NCBI GenBank assembly: GCA_963573315.1
Contig: OY752143.1
Location: forward strand, 2,170,001 to 2,234,000
Reading direction: 5' to 3'
DNA from: Entomortierella parvispora
Taxonomy: Eukaryota > Mortierellomycota > Mortierellomycetes > Mortierellales > Mortierellaceae
DNA: 64,000 nt
Shown here: in pieces, positions 47,565 through 60,981 of the stretch
Numbering within the stretch: position 1 is the stretch's first letter
How the letters are laid out: each line of letters opens with the position of its first letter
Notes under the pieces: model-generated
Database searches by the model: none
Told to the model about the DNA's origin: nothing
What the model saw: the letters and a program-made list of their open reading frames with translations, nothing else
Position numbers and translations under genes: made by a program

Positions 47565-48038
47565 GTTTGTCGCTTTTTCTAATTGACTTTTGAGATACCA
47601 AGAGTTTTTTTTTCCGGATCGAGTCCTTCTCTCGTCGTACATTCCCACTCTCTTCTTTTCTTTGCATAGTTCAATTTCTTCCCCTCCTTCCTTCACATCT
47701 TTCCCCCCCGTGTCCTCCTTTAGTTTTCATGCCCACTTCCCAAAGCCGCGCTTGACTTTTTGAGGCACTCTTCCTCACTTTGTTTTGTAGGGCCTTTTCC
47801 TTACTTTCTTTGACCTTCCTCCTCCCCTTGATATCATTCATTATCTCACTTGCTCACCTTTCATTTCCCATATCACATATTGTACAACAGATTCATCAAT
47901 AAAGCGACCAACATTACTTTTTGTACCCCTCTCATCCTAATGCTGTGATGTCGTATCCTCAATGATTTTCATAATACCAAAGTGCAAAGAGTATACAAAG
48001 AGTGCTTCCCTCCCTCTTTAATTTACATGCAAATTGTT
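47565..48038. other. Convergent 3' intergenic region
   Basis: The 3' UTRs of the MADS gene (AATAAA at about 47898) and, from the other side, TYW2. T/C-rich; no ORF of interest. Confidence 0.5.
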
Positions 48039-50036
48039 CTAGGCCGACGCCGACAGAGACCAGTTCGGAGGCCGGCATTCTACATCAACAACATAATGAA
48101 AGACCAAGGGGGCAAAACTCTTGACATTTTCCAGATGCCGAATCTCAATGGTCCAGTCTCCCTCTTCCGTTCCTGACAACGAAGAGCTCTTCCACGTCTT
48201 GAACAAATCCTTCAAGGAGTTGAGCAAATAAGCCTTGAAGGTCTCTTCTTCTCCGACTCGAATGTTGTGATGGACATGCAAGTAACCTCCTTGATGCGGA
48301 CAAAGCGCTCGGACACCCAGGACCCACCCAGGTTCAGCTGAGGGGATCAGTCCCAGGTTGACATGATGGGCTTGGTTCTCAAAAGAGTCGATCCATTGTG
48401 CGTTATCGCCCGAGTAGATGACCAAGTTTCCGAGCTGGCTGTCTGTCGTTGCTGCCGTCGACAGGGAATCAATATCATTAGCACCAGTGGGGGTGACACT
48501 CTTCTTCCTCTTTTGAACGGCTTTTGTCGCCGTGCTTTGTTGAAAAATTGTCGTCATAGGGGTTTCTCCTTCTCCTCCCTCTACAACGGTGTCACCATCG
48601 GTCACAAAACTCTTGTGGTAACTGGACCAAGAGATTCCATTCCGATCGGCGCCTTGTTTCAATCCCTCCACGCTCCAAGGGTTCCACTCACAGGCGTGGA
48701 CAGTCCGGGCTCCAGAGTGGACCAAATAAACCAAGGTAAAGTACCCAATGCCGGCATAGAGATCCACGACAACTTTATCCCTGGCATCAAAGATGGGTCT
48801 TGATTTGGCGACCCGTTCCTTTTCTGTGATGTTGCCGGCCGAAAACATGGTGAACATGGGCGCCCATCGGTACCAGACCTGATTTTGACAAGTCTCTGCC
48901 CAATAAGCCTTCTTGAAGTTCTCTGCTGTGGGGGCTACGAGATCCTGGTCCATGTTGACCAAACTTGAGGATCCTTGCGACGATGACGATGATGTTGATG
49001 ATGTTGTTGACGATGACGGCTGTATAGGTGCCTGTCCAATTTGTTGATGTTCCAGCAACGCCAGATCGGGCTCCTCAACCCATGATTTATACCGATTATG
49101 AAGTCCCCAATTGCCTGTAAGGGGTCGAATCTGAGGCCTTCGCAAGACATCCTGAACAGGGATAAAAGCCTTGCGAGCAATATGATTGGATTGAAGAGCC
49201 TCTTGAACTAATTTCTCCAATCGATCCAAGATTCCCTCCCGTTTCTTGTTTGGCTGGGGGTGGATGTGGGTGTTGTCGTCTTGTTGGTCCAGAGTGATCA
49301 AGTACTGGAGGATCTCGGGCCAAGGTGCGGTTTGAAAAGCTCCAGGGGGTAGCAGTGTAAAATCAGAGTAGTGTTCCCATTTCTGAGGGACAGAGCTGAT
49401 CAATGACTGAAGCAGACCTGAAGCCGAAGTTACGGCGGCAGTATTGTCGATGGAGGATGAAGAAGATTGTTGTTGTTGTCGTTCTTGTTGAGAATGGTCC
49501 AGGAACGCAGAGAGATACGGGGACAAAAACCGGGAGAGGCCCCCCTGAAGTTTCTCAAGAGGAGTGAGAGCCAAAAGATGGCGTGGCGTGGCAAAGACGG
49601 ACGAGTCGAGCCTTGTCAGGAAGATGGTGGACTGCATGGTCAGATCGGGCACCATAATTTGTAGTCGCTCCGCCAGATGATCCTTTTGTATCTGTCGAAG
49701 TGAGGCGATAAAGTCCTGAAGAGAAAGGAGGGACTCTGAATCTGAATCCAAAGTTTGGTGGTGAGGTAAGTGACGGAAAGGCTCAACGGGAAGTAGCGCC
49801 ATGGTCATATATCGAGACAGATCAAGGTTCTTGGGGCCTTGTTGTTGCTCGCTGCTCGTCCCTGCAGAACAGATGCGGCGAGTAATGAGCTTTGCCTTGT
49901 CACGCCATCCGACATTGTCCAGCGACACCTTGAGTTGTTTGGTGAGACTGGCAGGCACCAAAAGCACGGGTAATGACTTTGATCCGGAATCCGACATTGA
50001 ATCGTTGAAAGATGGATGCAAAGAGAATGCGTCCAT
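48039..50036 (-). CDS. TRM12: tRNA wybutosine-synthesising protein 2 (TYW2/TRM12)
   Basis: Transfers the 3-amino-3-carboxypropyl group of AdoMet to the wybutosine precursor at G37 of tRNA-Phe, in the cytosol. A single exon of 665 residues from ATG 50036; the frame extends nine bases further upstream without an ATG. The AdoMet-binding core is intact: KVVVDLYAGIGYFTLVYLVH (about residue 420), then VHACEWNPWSVEGLKQGADR. An upstream segment (PLTGNWGLHNRYKSW ... KAYWAETCQNQVWYRWAPMF, then FSAGNITEKERVA) matches the TYW2/Trm5-like pattern. The C-terminal LVFHYVVDVECRPP is typical. The protein is longer than yeast Trm12 (462) because of Gln/Ser-rich inserts. Wybutosine enzymes are general in fungi. 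Confidence 0.92.
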   Translation of the reverse strand: MDAFSLHPSFNDSMSDSGSKSLPVLLVPASLTKQLKVSLDNVGWRDKAKLITRRICSAGTSSEQQQGPKNLDLSRYMTMALLPVEPFRHLPHHQTLDSDSESLLSLQDFIASLRQIQKDHLAERLQIMVPDLTMQSTIFLTRLDSSVFATPRHLLALTPLEKLQGGLSRFLSPYLSAFLDHSQQERQQQQSSSSSIDNTAAVTSASGLLQSLISSVPQKWEHYSDFTLLPPGAFQTAPWPEILQYLITLDQQDDNTHIHPQPNKKREGILDRLEKLVQEALQSNHIARKAFIPVQDVLRRPQIRPLTGNWGLHNRYKSWVEEPDLALLEHQQIGQAPIQPSSSTTSSTSSSSSQGSSSLVNMDQDLVAPTAENFKKAYWAETCQNQVWYRWAPMFTMFSAGNITEKERVAKSRPIFDARDKVVVDLYAGIGYFTLVYLVHSGARTVHACEWNPWSVEGLKQGADRNGISWSSYHKSFVTDGDTVVEGGEGETPMTTIFQQSTATKAVQKRKKSVTPTGANDIDSLSTAATTDSQLGNLVIYSGDNAQWIDSFENQAHHVNLGLIPSAEPGWVLGVRALCPHQGGYLHVHHNIRVGEEETFKAYLLNSLKDLFKTWKSSSLSGTEEGDWTIEIRHLENVKSFAPLVFHYVVDVECRPPNWSLSASA

Positions 50037-50169
50037 GTGCAGCAATGTCGATTGAGCACTGGAATTCAGGATAAATTGTAATTGAAAATATCGATTACAT
50101 TATTCGAGGTTTACATAATGGGTAGAAAAAAGAGATGTAACACCTGATCCTTGATCCAACAGCTCTCAC

Positions 50170-52235
50170 AGCTCCTTGAACCCTTTGGCACATATCCATA
50201 CGGTGGCCCCTTGTAGCCATTGTTGAGGGGTGCATCCGAGGTCATTCACGGTCGCTGATCGCCCTCAGTTAAGGGGTCCATTTGTGATTCCTATAAATAT
50301 ATCCACCACTCTGGGCAATCACCTCTCTTCCAGCCTTTTTTTGTCTTCCCTTCTCGACGATAGCCTAAATGGTAAGTAGCATTACTGAACAATCCATCCA
50401 CACTTTCACATCCATCCCACATCCCTTTTGTTGTACCTTTCTTCCTGTCCTCTGTCTCTTTTTTCGCGCTCTCATGTTGTAATGGCCGCTCGTCATTTCA
50501 ACATTTCCTTGCACGCGACATTTCTGCTGCGCCATCGTCTTCATGTTGACTGATTTCTCTGTTTTTTTCTGTTTTTTTCCTTGGACCTTTCTTAGAAAGA
50601 GTGATTGTCTTGATCCTAGCCTCGATCCCGCTGTCTCTGACATGAATGGTGCGTCTGCGGCGGTTCATTTGGTAAGTTGCAGCTCCGTCTTGTGTGCTGT
50701 GTCACCTTGTTACATGAAGTATGAATACAAACTGCTTCTCTCAGAAATCTCATGTCCCTTGTCTTTTTCTTCTTGGGCACTCTTTAGGAGGCCATCCCGC
50801 ATCGACCTGCCCTCCCGTTATGACCGACCTTCCTTGGCGTTGTGCCGCTCTGATCATGAAAAAGGTAAAGCCAAGGTGGGTCCTGTCTCTTGCTCTTCTT
50901 CCTTCCGGTGGAGGTTGAAGGGGCTTTCGCGTTTCTTGTCCCGGAAACAAGGACAAAAGTGTGATCTGCAACCTGTGTCCCAACTGCCGCCTTCTTAGTA
51001 GCAACAGAATCCGGAAGGTGGACTAAGAGGTTTATTCCCCCTCCTCCTTTGTGGCTGTCAACACCTATGCAGTTCGGGGGCCTACCTATTTGGTGCTAAT
51101 AGCAGAGGGATGAGAAGGGTCCAAGGGAAATCTTTCAACATGGAACCACCCTTGGACTTTTCGTAGTCGTGTGTTACTTCTCGGTGCTTGATGCTCCCTT
51201 CGGGTTTGAGGATACTTCCCTTGATAGTTCACACAAGGGCCCTGGAGCAACTCCTTCCGGTAACGGTCAAGTCGATCGTCTCCATGGGTCGAGCCACTTG
51301 TGGCAATACCATTTTAGTCCATTGTCCAGTTATCCTGGATGGTGGCTAACCGTATAGTGCAGCAGCCCTTGACCGGCAACGGAAACCGAAGCGTCGCACT
51401 GATACACCCATATACTAGCAGCCCTTTGCTGGCAGTGGATTACCGTGCCAGGGATCGAAGCGTATATATGGTTCGCGAGTTGACATCCCTGGATAGTCCA
51501 CCCAGTCCTTCAACAGGGCCGTGGATCCCATTTTATTGATCCTTGATAGTTCTGACCGTTGTGCTCTGGCAACAGAAATCGGTGGTTGGTTTTCTCGAGG
51601 TGACCATGAGGATCTTACGTCTTTCTCTCAGGGATGGAGAAGTGAAGCGTGTTCTTTGCTCTAGACCGTCATAGCGCTTTTCCTCGGGGATGGGAATTGC
51701 GTGGTCTGGAAACCTCTTTGTCATCCCTTTATCAGGTGTTCTGTGAGATTTCGAAAGAAGGGCTATGGGTTGCAAGTCTACACCTGTTTCTTTTTCTGCA
51801 AACAGGAAGCAACGAAACTCCTTTTGGTTTCCCCAGTAGATCTTACGTCTTTCTTGGAAATAACAACAGCGGTTGTATGGTTGATGTCTGACTTGATTTC
51901 AACGGATTACTAACTTTTAGATTCCCTGGCATAGGAGTGTCGGCGGCCACCGGGTCATTTTTGATCTGGTGGTCGCCCATGACCAAAAAAACGCAGTTGG
52001 AGGAGTAGAGCTGAAGCAGCAATGAAAATTGCGGGGGTTATTTTACAGACTGTCTCTATTATCGTCATTCATTGACGACCTGTCATTCAATGACAAACCT
52101 ATTTTTGGGGTGCGATGGCCTGCCGCCTGCTCGTTGGCGTATCCTGCACGGCTTGTTTCTTTCTTGGTGAGAGAAAGAGACAGTTGACTGAGAGCAGGCC
52201 AAAATCCATAGTCATCTCTTGCAAAGAAAGCATTG
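50170..52235 (+). repeat. Third, diverged single copy of the inverted-repeat element
   Basis: Runs in the same direction as the right arm at 12823-15090 and keeps its order: TTAAGGGG block, TATAAATATATCCA (50292), ATG 50369-50371 followed at once by GTAAGT, an AAAGAGTGATTG exon start after cttag, a CATTTG|gtaagt donor at about 50671, and CAGAATCCGGAAGG near 51006. It then has CGGCAACGG...CGAAGCGTCGCACTG, a last exon with SVGGHRVIFDLVV, and the same terminal block GTCATTCATTGACGACC ... AGCAGGCC. Differences include many substitutions, mostly non-synonymous in the candidate exons, and a frameshift in candidate exon 3. It is therefore an older or degenerating copy. The ends are approximate; no terminal inverted repeat or target duplication was seen. 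Confidence 0.85.
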
Positions 52236-52441
52236 AAAAATAAATGAATAAATGTTTGGAAACATAATTCTTTTTTTTTTTGTTATGAGATTTGAAGGGG
52301 GGGAAGGAGGAATAAGGGGACAGAATCGGTGGACGAAGGCCTCATTACCCATTGGTCTTTTCAAATTTGAACTGGCCAAGCAGGCAGCAAGGTACTTCAT
52401 TACATCCACGCCAATTATCAACAGGATCATTGTTTACATAT

Positions 52442-55345
<2,904 letters not shown>

Positions 55346-55608
55346 TGAGGGAGGATGAATAAGGAGAAGGGGGAAGAGAAGGATTGAATGGATTGAATCA
55401 AGAAGAAAGAGGAAAGAAAGAGAGAAGAAAGAGGGAAGGGAAGGAAGGGAGTCAGAGAGACAGAGAGACAGAGAGAGAGACAGAAAAGAGAAAAGAGAAA
55501 AGAGAAAAAAGAACACCTCGCGTTGTGTGCCTCGTTTCTTTCTTTTTGCCTGTCTGTCTGTCTGCCATCCTGTCTGTCTGTCTGTCTGTCTTCTGTCTTC
55601 CTGTCTTC

Positions 55609-55646
<38 letters not shown>

Positions 55647-56449
55647 CCCTGTCTGTCGGTTCTGTCGGCCTCTCTCTGCCCTCCATGCGTCAGTCACCCG
55701 GACAAGACGCACGGGAGGGGGAGCAAAAAGCGCGTTTGGGGTCCTGGCCCACGGCGCCCTGAATGTGCGCCTCCTTCCCCTTCTTTTCCTGTGCTTCTGC
55801 CTTCCTCGCTCATGTCGTGGCTGGATATTCGCGTGTTGTCTTGTCCTGTCCTTTCCTGTCCTGTCGCCCGCCCAGACTCCCCACACGCGGCAAGCGCAAC
55901 GCATCGCCCTGTGCCCTTTCGGTGCTTGGCCGTGCTTGGCCATGCTTCGCTCGCTATATACCACAGAAAAAGAAAAAAAAAATGTGGTCACCTGATACCA
56001 CTTTATTTCCGTGCAACGATTGCGAATGGAGCGCGGAAATAACTGTCGCGTACGATGAAGAAAGAAGGACTGCCAGCAGGCAAACAGGCAGACGGACGGA
56101 CAGGGCAAGATAGGACGGGACAGACAGACAGACAGAACGAGGGAAGGAAGGAAGGAAGGAAGGAGGGAAGGACAGGAACAGAACGGAGCAGAACAGACAA
56201 ACAGGGCCGAAAAGACAAGACAGAGACACACAGGGCAGCAGCAGACTGGGCGAATGTGACGTTTTGCACCCTGCTCTTGCACCCCACGTTCAAATTGCTC
56301 TTGAACAGCGCAGAGCGGGTTCAGTTCAACCGTTGCTTCTTCTTTGGCTCTTCTTCTCTTCTCTTTATTTCACACTTCTTCATTTTCTTCTCCATCTCTC
56401 CCCTCCATCTCTCCTTTCCTCCTTCACCGCTTCATCTCCTACAGCCGAC
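55346..56449. promoter_or_regulatory. Divergent promoter of calcineurin A and ABP1, rich in CTGT repeats
   Basis: About 1.1 kb between the two start codons. Holds a GA-rich tract (55380-55510), an extended CTGT/CCTGT microsatellite (55546-55655), a smaller GTCCT block (55840-55865) and a GGAA/GACAGACA tract (56095-56175). Long overlapping frames here are composed of these repeats and are not genes. Confidence 0.6.
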
Positions 56450-59160
56450 ATGAGCAACCATCAGGTCAATTTATCTACCCACGGCCACGACCTCAAGGCC
56501 GCATACGATTCCATCCTCCGACCCTCCGACCCAAGGAATGGCGACAACTGGGCCCTCTTTGGTTACGACAAGGGCACCAACGACCTCAAAGTCCTCGGCC
56601 GCGGTTCGGGCGGACTTGAAGAACTCGAGGATGAGTTTGTCGATGGCAAGATTCAGTACGCGTTCGTCCGCATTATCGACCCCAACTCGCAACTCAACAA
56701 GTTTATCCTCATTGCCTGGGTAAGTTGTTTGCACCTTTTTGTCATAGTAGATACTCGATGTATGCGTTGTTTCGACTCGACTGGACTCGACTGGACTTGT
56801 CTGGACATGGATTTGTCGACCTGTGCCAAGCCTGGCCTTTGATCGAAACTGGAAGGGCTGTCGTGAATTTATTTGGTGGCGGCCTCTATGACGTCCCTGG
56901 CTTAGAACCTCGCCTCCGGCTGTTTATCGTTCATTCGTTCATTGGAATGCTCCTAAACATATGGGCTGTGTGCCACCACTCCTTTTCCTTCTAGTGCGGT
57001 GATGGTGTGCCGGAATCAAAGAAGGGACTCTTCAACTCCCATCTTGCCGATATCTCCAACTTTTTGAAGGTAAGCCCTTTTCGAATCAACAATGAACTGG
57101 TTGTTCTTTGTGGCAATATCATCATATATATTAAATGACAAAGTCAAACTAACATTGTTATCTATGAACAAAACGTTTTCGTAGGGCTATCACTTGCAAA
57201 TCAATGCTCGTTGTGAAGCTGATGTTACGCCTGCACAGATTATGAAGAGAGTGAACGAGGGTTCTGGTTCAAAGTACTCAATCCACAAGGAAACATATGA
57301 AGCAGAGCGAATCCGACCCTTGCAGTCGGCCTATAAAAAGACCGAGATTCCTGATATTGCAGCTCTCCAGCGCAACCCTACCAAGCCTGAGCCAGCACCC
57401 AAGGTAAATAAGAGAAAAGGCTCTACACGCACCAACTCTGACTACGAAGCACACGGACGCTGTTCCTATGAGCTTTTTCTGCGATCTAACACAAATCTTG
57501 CCTTTCATCATGCCAGTACAACATTGGAAACAAGTCTTTTGGTGCGTCCGCCGCCCCTACTCCCGCAGCGTCAAAGCCACTTTGGAACGCACCTACTCCA
57601 TCCTCATCTACCTCTGCTTCGTCCTCCTCATCAACACCCGTGGAAAGATCATGGAAGACCTCTGTCGGATCCTCTTACACCTCATCTACCAGCACTGGAT
57701 TCAACAAGGTTGCTCCTCCCAGCTCTTTGCTCTCTTATGGCCAATCATCCACCCCCAATGAGCCCACAATGAACAAAGCCCAGCAGATGCGTCTGGAGCG
57801 CGAGGCCCGTGAGAAGGAGGAGCGTGAGAGAATCAAACGCGAGATCGCTGCCAGTGAAGCTCGTGAGAGACAAAACGATAACAGCCAGAACAGTGCTCAG
57901 AAACAAGCTGAAGAGAGACGTCTCCAGGAACAACGTGAACGCGAGCGTGAACAACAACAGGAGCAACAGAGATCTCAGGATCGTGCCAAGGAAGAACGCG
58001 CGGCCCGCGAGAAGGAAGAACGTGAGCGGGCAGAGGCCGAGGACGCCGCCCGTTCCGCGCGTGAAGCTAGCAAGGTCAGGGAGGAGGCCCAAGCCCGCGA
58101 TCAGGCAGCACAGGAAGCTGAAAAGAAGAGACAGCAGGAGCAACAGCAACAGCGTGAGCGTGAGAGAGCCGACAAGGAGGCTGCCGACAAGCGTGAGAGA
58201 GAACAACGCGAAAGGGCTGAGGAGGAGGAGCGTCGCAGACAACAAGAGCAGGAAGAGGAGGAGAGACGCCGGTATGATGAGGAGCAGCGTCAATTGGAAG
58301 AAGAGGAAGAGCGCCGCGTGCAAGAGGAGGTAAGCGCAGCCGCCGCCCAGTCTGTCGATCTTGGTGCCGATGCTCTTCTGGCCTCGTCTTCCCATGCCCC
58401 AGCTGCACCAGGATCCGTCTCGGCCCTTGTGTTGTACTCTTACGAGAAAGCAGAAGAGAACGAGATGTCTTTGATCGAGGGAGAGATCGTCTACAACGTT
58501 ACAGAATTGGATGTCGGCTGGTGGAGCGGTGAGAGCGAGGATGGTCAGAGATCTGGATTGTTCCCAGGTACGAGAACTTGTGTTTGATCATGTAAATAGG
58601 CGTTGCTGTGCTTTGCAATTGGTGACTAACAGGATGCTGTCCTTTGTTCTCAGCTAACTATGTGGAGGTCATTGAGCATTCTCATGATGACGCTCAGGCA
58701 GCACACCATGAACAGGCAGAAGTGCATGCTCACGAGGCCCCTGCTGAAGAACATTACCATGAAGAAGCTTCAGGTCACGCCGTCGTGGATGATGCCGCGT
58801 CCGGCAAGCCCTCTGCTCTTGCTCTGTACGACTACAACGCTGGAGAGCCAAACGAGGTTTCATTCTCGGAGGGCGATACCTTGACCGAGATTGAGGTGAG
58901 AGGAGGACCGAATGTGTATTCTTGATTGGGGTATTTTGCCGTAGAAGCTGCATCTAACAATCTTTTTCGTTCTCTAGTTCGTGACTGAGGATTGGTGGAG
59001 TGGTCGCACAAGGGATGGATCCGTCGGACTTTTCCCATGTAGGTTGCAGTTGATGGGATGCGTCGTTTCTTACCATAATGTTCAATTACCAGTACTAACG
59101 TTCGCTTCTCTTTCTCTTGTTGAATCTTGAATAGCCAATTATGTGGAGTTGCACCAGTGA
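56450..59160 (+). CDS. ABP1: Actin-binding protein 1 / drebrin-like (ADF-H plus two SH3 domains)
   Basis: Binds F-actin at endocytic patches and recruits partners through SH3 domains. Seven exons, 56450-56719, 56995-57069, 57185-57403, 57517-58567, 58654-58895, 58978-59038 and 59135-59160, give 647 residues. Residues ~1-135 are an ADF-homology domain (LKAAYDSILRPSD, NDLKVLGRGSGGLEELEDEF, KFILIAWCGDGVPESKKGLF, GYHLQINARCEADVT). A Ser/Pro region and a long Glu/Arg-rich helix (~245-475) follow. The first SH3 domain is at ~490-545 (ALVLYSYEKAEENEMSLIEG ... GWWSGESEDGQRSGLFPANY). The second is at the C-terminus (ALALYDYNAGEPNEVSFSEG ... DWWSGRTRDGSVGLFPSNYV). Domain order matches yeast Abp1 and mammalian DBNL, except for two SH3 domains instead of one. 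Confidence 0.94.
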
Positions 59161-59619
59161 AAACAGGAAAAAATACCTTGAAAAGGATGATGAAAATAAA
59201 AAGTGTTCGCCATCAGAGGATTTTCAAAACAGTGGGTGGATTCTCACTGGGCTGCATATCTGCAATACAACCAAGGAGGAAGAAAATGTGCCATGCTGGA
59301 AAACGACTTGACTTTTTTGTCAAGACGAAAGGAACAAAGCAGGTGGTGACCTAAACTTCTCCCATTTTCTTTTGCAATCTAGTCTTCTGGGTGGAAAGCA
59401 TTGGGGGCAAAATGCAGTGAGGCAAGTGAGAGGAGACGTGGGCATGATAAGGATCTGAACAGGAGCAACCAGGAGTCACGCGGGGAAGGAAGAGGGAGAT
59501 CGTGGAGATTTCAGGGAAAAAAAAGTTGCGGAGCCAACGCCACCAAAAAGATCATCAGACGCGTCCAGAGGTATCATACTCCTTCTCTTTTCTTCATTCA
59601 TCTTCATTTGTGAATAGAC
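59161..59619. other. Intergenic region
   Basis: The 3' UTR of ABP1 and the promoter of the next gene. Purine-rich; nothing else recognised. Confidence 0.4.
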
Positions 59620-60918
59620 ATGGTCAAGATCTTGGACTTTTTCCCGCCTCATGCCTCGGCCGCCATGGGTGCGATGGACCAGCAGAATCTTGACATTGAC
59701 TTTGGAAACCAATTTCTCATGACAGACCTTCCATTACGGTACTAACCCTCACACTTTTCAAAAGAGAAGCCGGCCTGACGATACTTCTCGTTTCTCATTC
59801 TAACTTCTGATTCTTTTGCTTTATCAGATATGTGCTACAGTATGCCTTGAATCATCTTCGCGGGAAGTCAGCCAACACTAGCCAAACCCCGGGTTCAGTC
59901 TTGCTTGTGGCAAGGTCCCGAGATGAACTACAGACAATCATGGTCCTTGAGCAGCAACGTAGTAAATCAACAGGAGCTCAAGCTTGCCGCCTGTGGCGAC
60001 ATTTATTTCCAGAAGACATACATCAAACTTCTACGATTATAGAGAATCAGGACAATCCCAATCCTATAGACGTATTTGAACCAGAGCTTTGGTCAAGGAT
60101 CCACATGCGTTACGCTCCTACGACAGACCATGTTCAATCACTGTTCCAGGGACTTCACCTAAACCCAGAGGACACGAATGGAGTCACATCCTTTGGCGCC
60201 CCATCAGATACTTTGGCTATGCCTGGAGAAAGGAATGGAGCCTCACGGATTCATACGAGGCAACTTCCGAGCCTGGTGATGCTGGTGGGATGCTTCTCTT
60301 CGGACCGCCCTTCCCTTGATGACCAGAACCCGAGCCTCATTCCTGACGGTGGCGAAATCTATTCACAGAACCTGAATACTCTGGCGTCAAGTAAGGCCAT
60401 GAGCGCAATCAAGGATTCAATTGACTGGATTACCGATACAAGGTAGAGAATCTGGTGTTTATTACTCCCCTTTTTACTTATATTTTTTTATCTTGCTAAC
60501 AGTTCAAACCACTTGACATGTAATAAGCGGACAAAATGTGGAGCTGGCCATATTTGAAAACACGATTCCTCCAAATTTACCCAGGCTGGGCAACGGTAAC
60601 GCTCTTCTGGCTCCTTCGCAGCAAGGACTATGGCTAGAGAGAACGATAGGATTTTGGGTGAAGACGATCATAAATGTCGCAAGGAGGAGACCACTTTCGA
60701 CCGCAACAGAGCTCGTCAGTGCGGGCAAAGAGCCTCACGAAGATGACTCGGATTCATTTCAAGCACGGATAAAGACACGCGAAAGTCTCCAAAATCTATT
60801 GGACGCAAGCAGTAGCAGCTCTGTCAACCCAGGTTCTACCCTCCCCGCCATGACCACAATTGAATGGGACTTTGACTACGAGAGTTGTACTTTTCGTTCC
60901 GCAGTGTCATCACAGTAG
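59620..60918 (+). CDS. Unrecognised protein of 374 residues
   Basis: Three exons: 59620-59738, 59828-60442 and 60528-60918. The start MVKILDFFPPHASAAMGAMD follows an A-rich leader. The second exon contains a hydrophobic strand (TPGSVLLVARSRDELQTIMV) and DVFEPELWSRIHMRYAPTTD, and a further strand LPSLVMLVGCFSSDRP. The third reads QNVELAIFENTIPPNLPRLG and QGLWLERTIGFWVKTIINVA. This alternation of short hydrophobic strands looks like a RecA-like or Rossmann-like fold (a Shu-complex or RAD51-paralogue-type protein could look this way), but no Walker motif is visible and I do not assign a family. The last intron uses a weak acceptor (taataag); the stronger acag at 60503 would break the frame. The gene ends only 63 bp from the convergent MYB gene. 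Confidence 0.65.
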
Positions 60919-60981
60919 GTGGCAAGACCAAGATAGGACAAATAAAGCTCTTTTTTTTTTATTATCCTCTTTTGTTCTTTT

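Noticed and set aside
55452-56282. Very long overlapping ORFs on both strands
   Set aside because: They consist of CTGT, GGAA and GACA microsatellites and lie in a divergent promoter.
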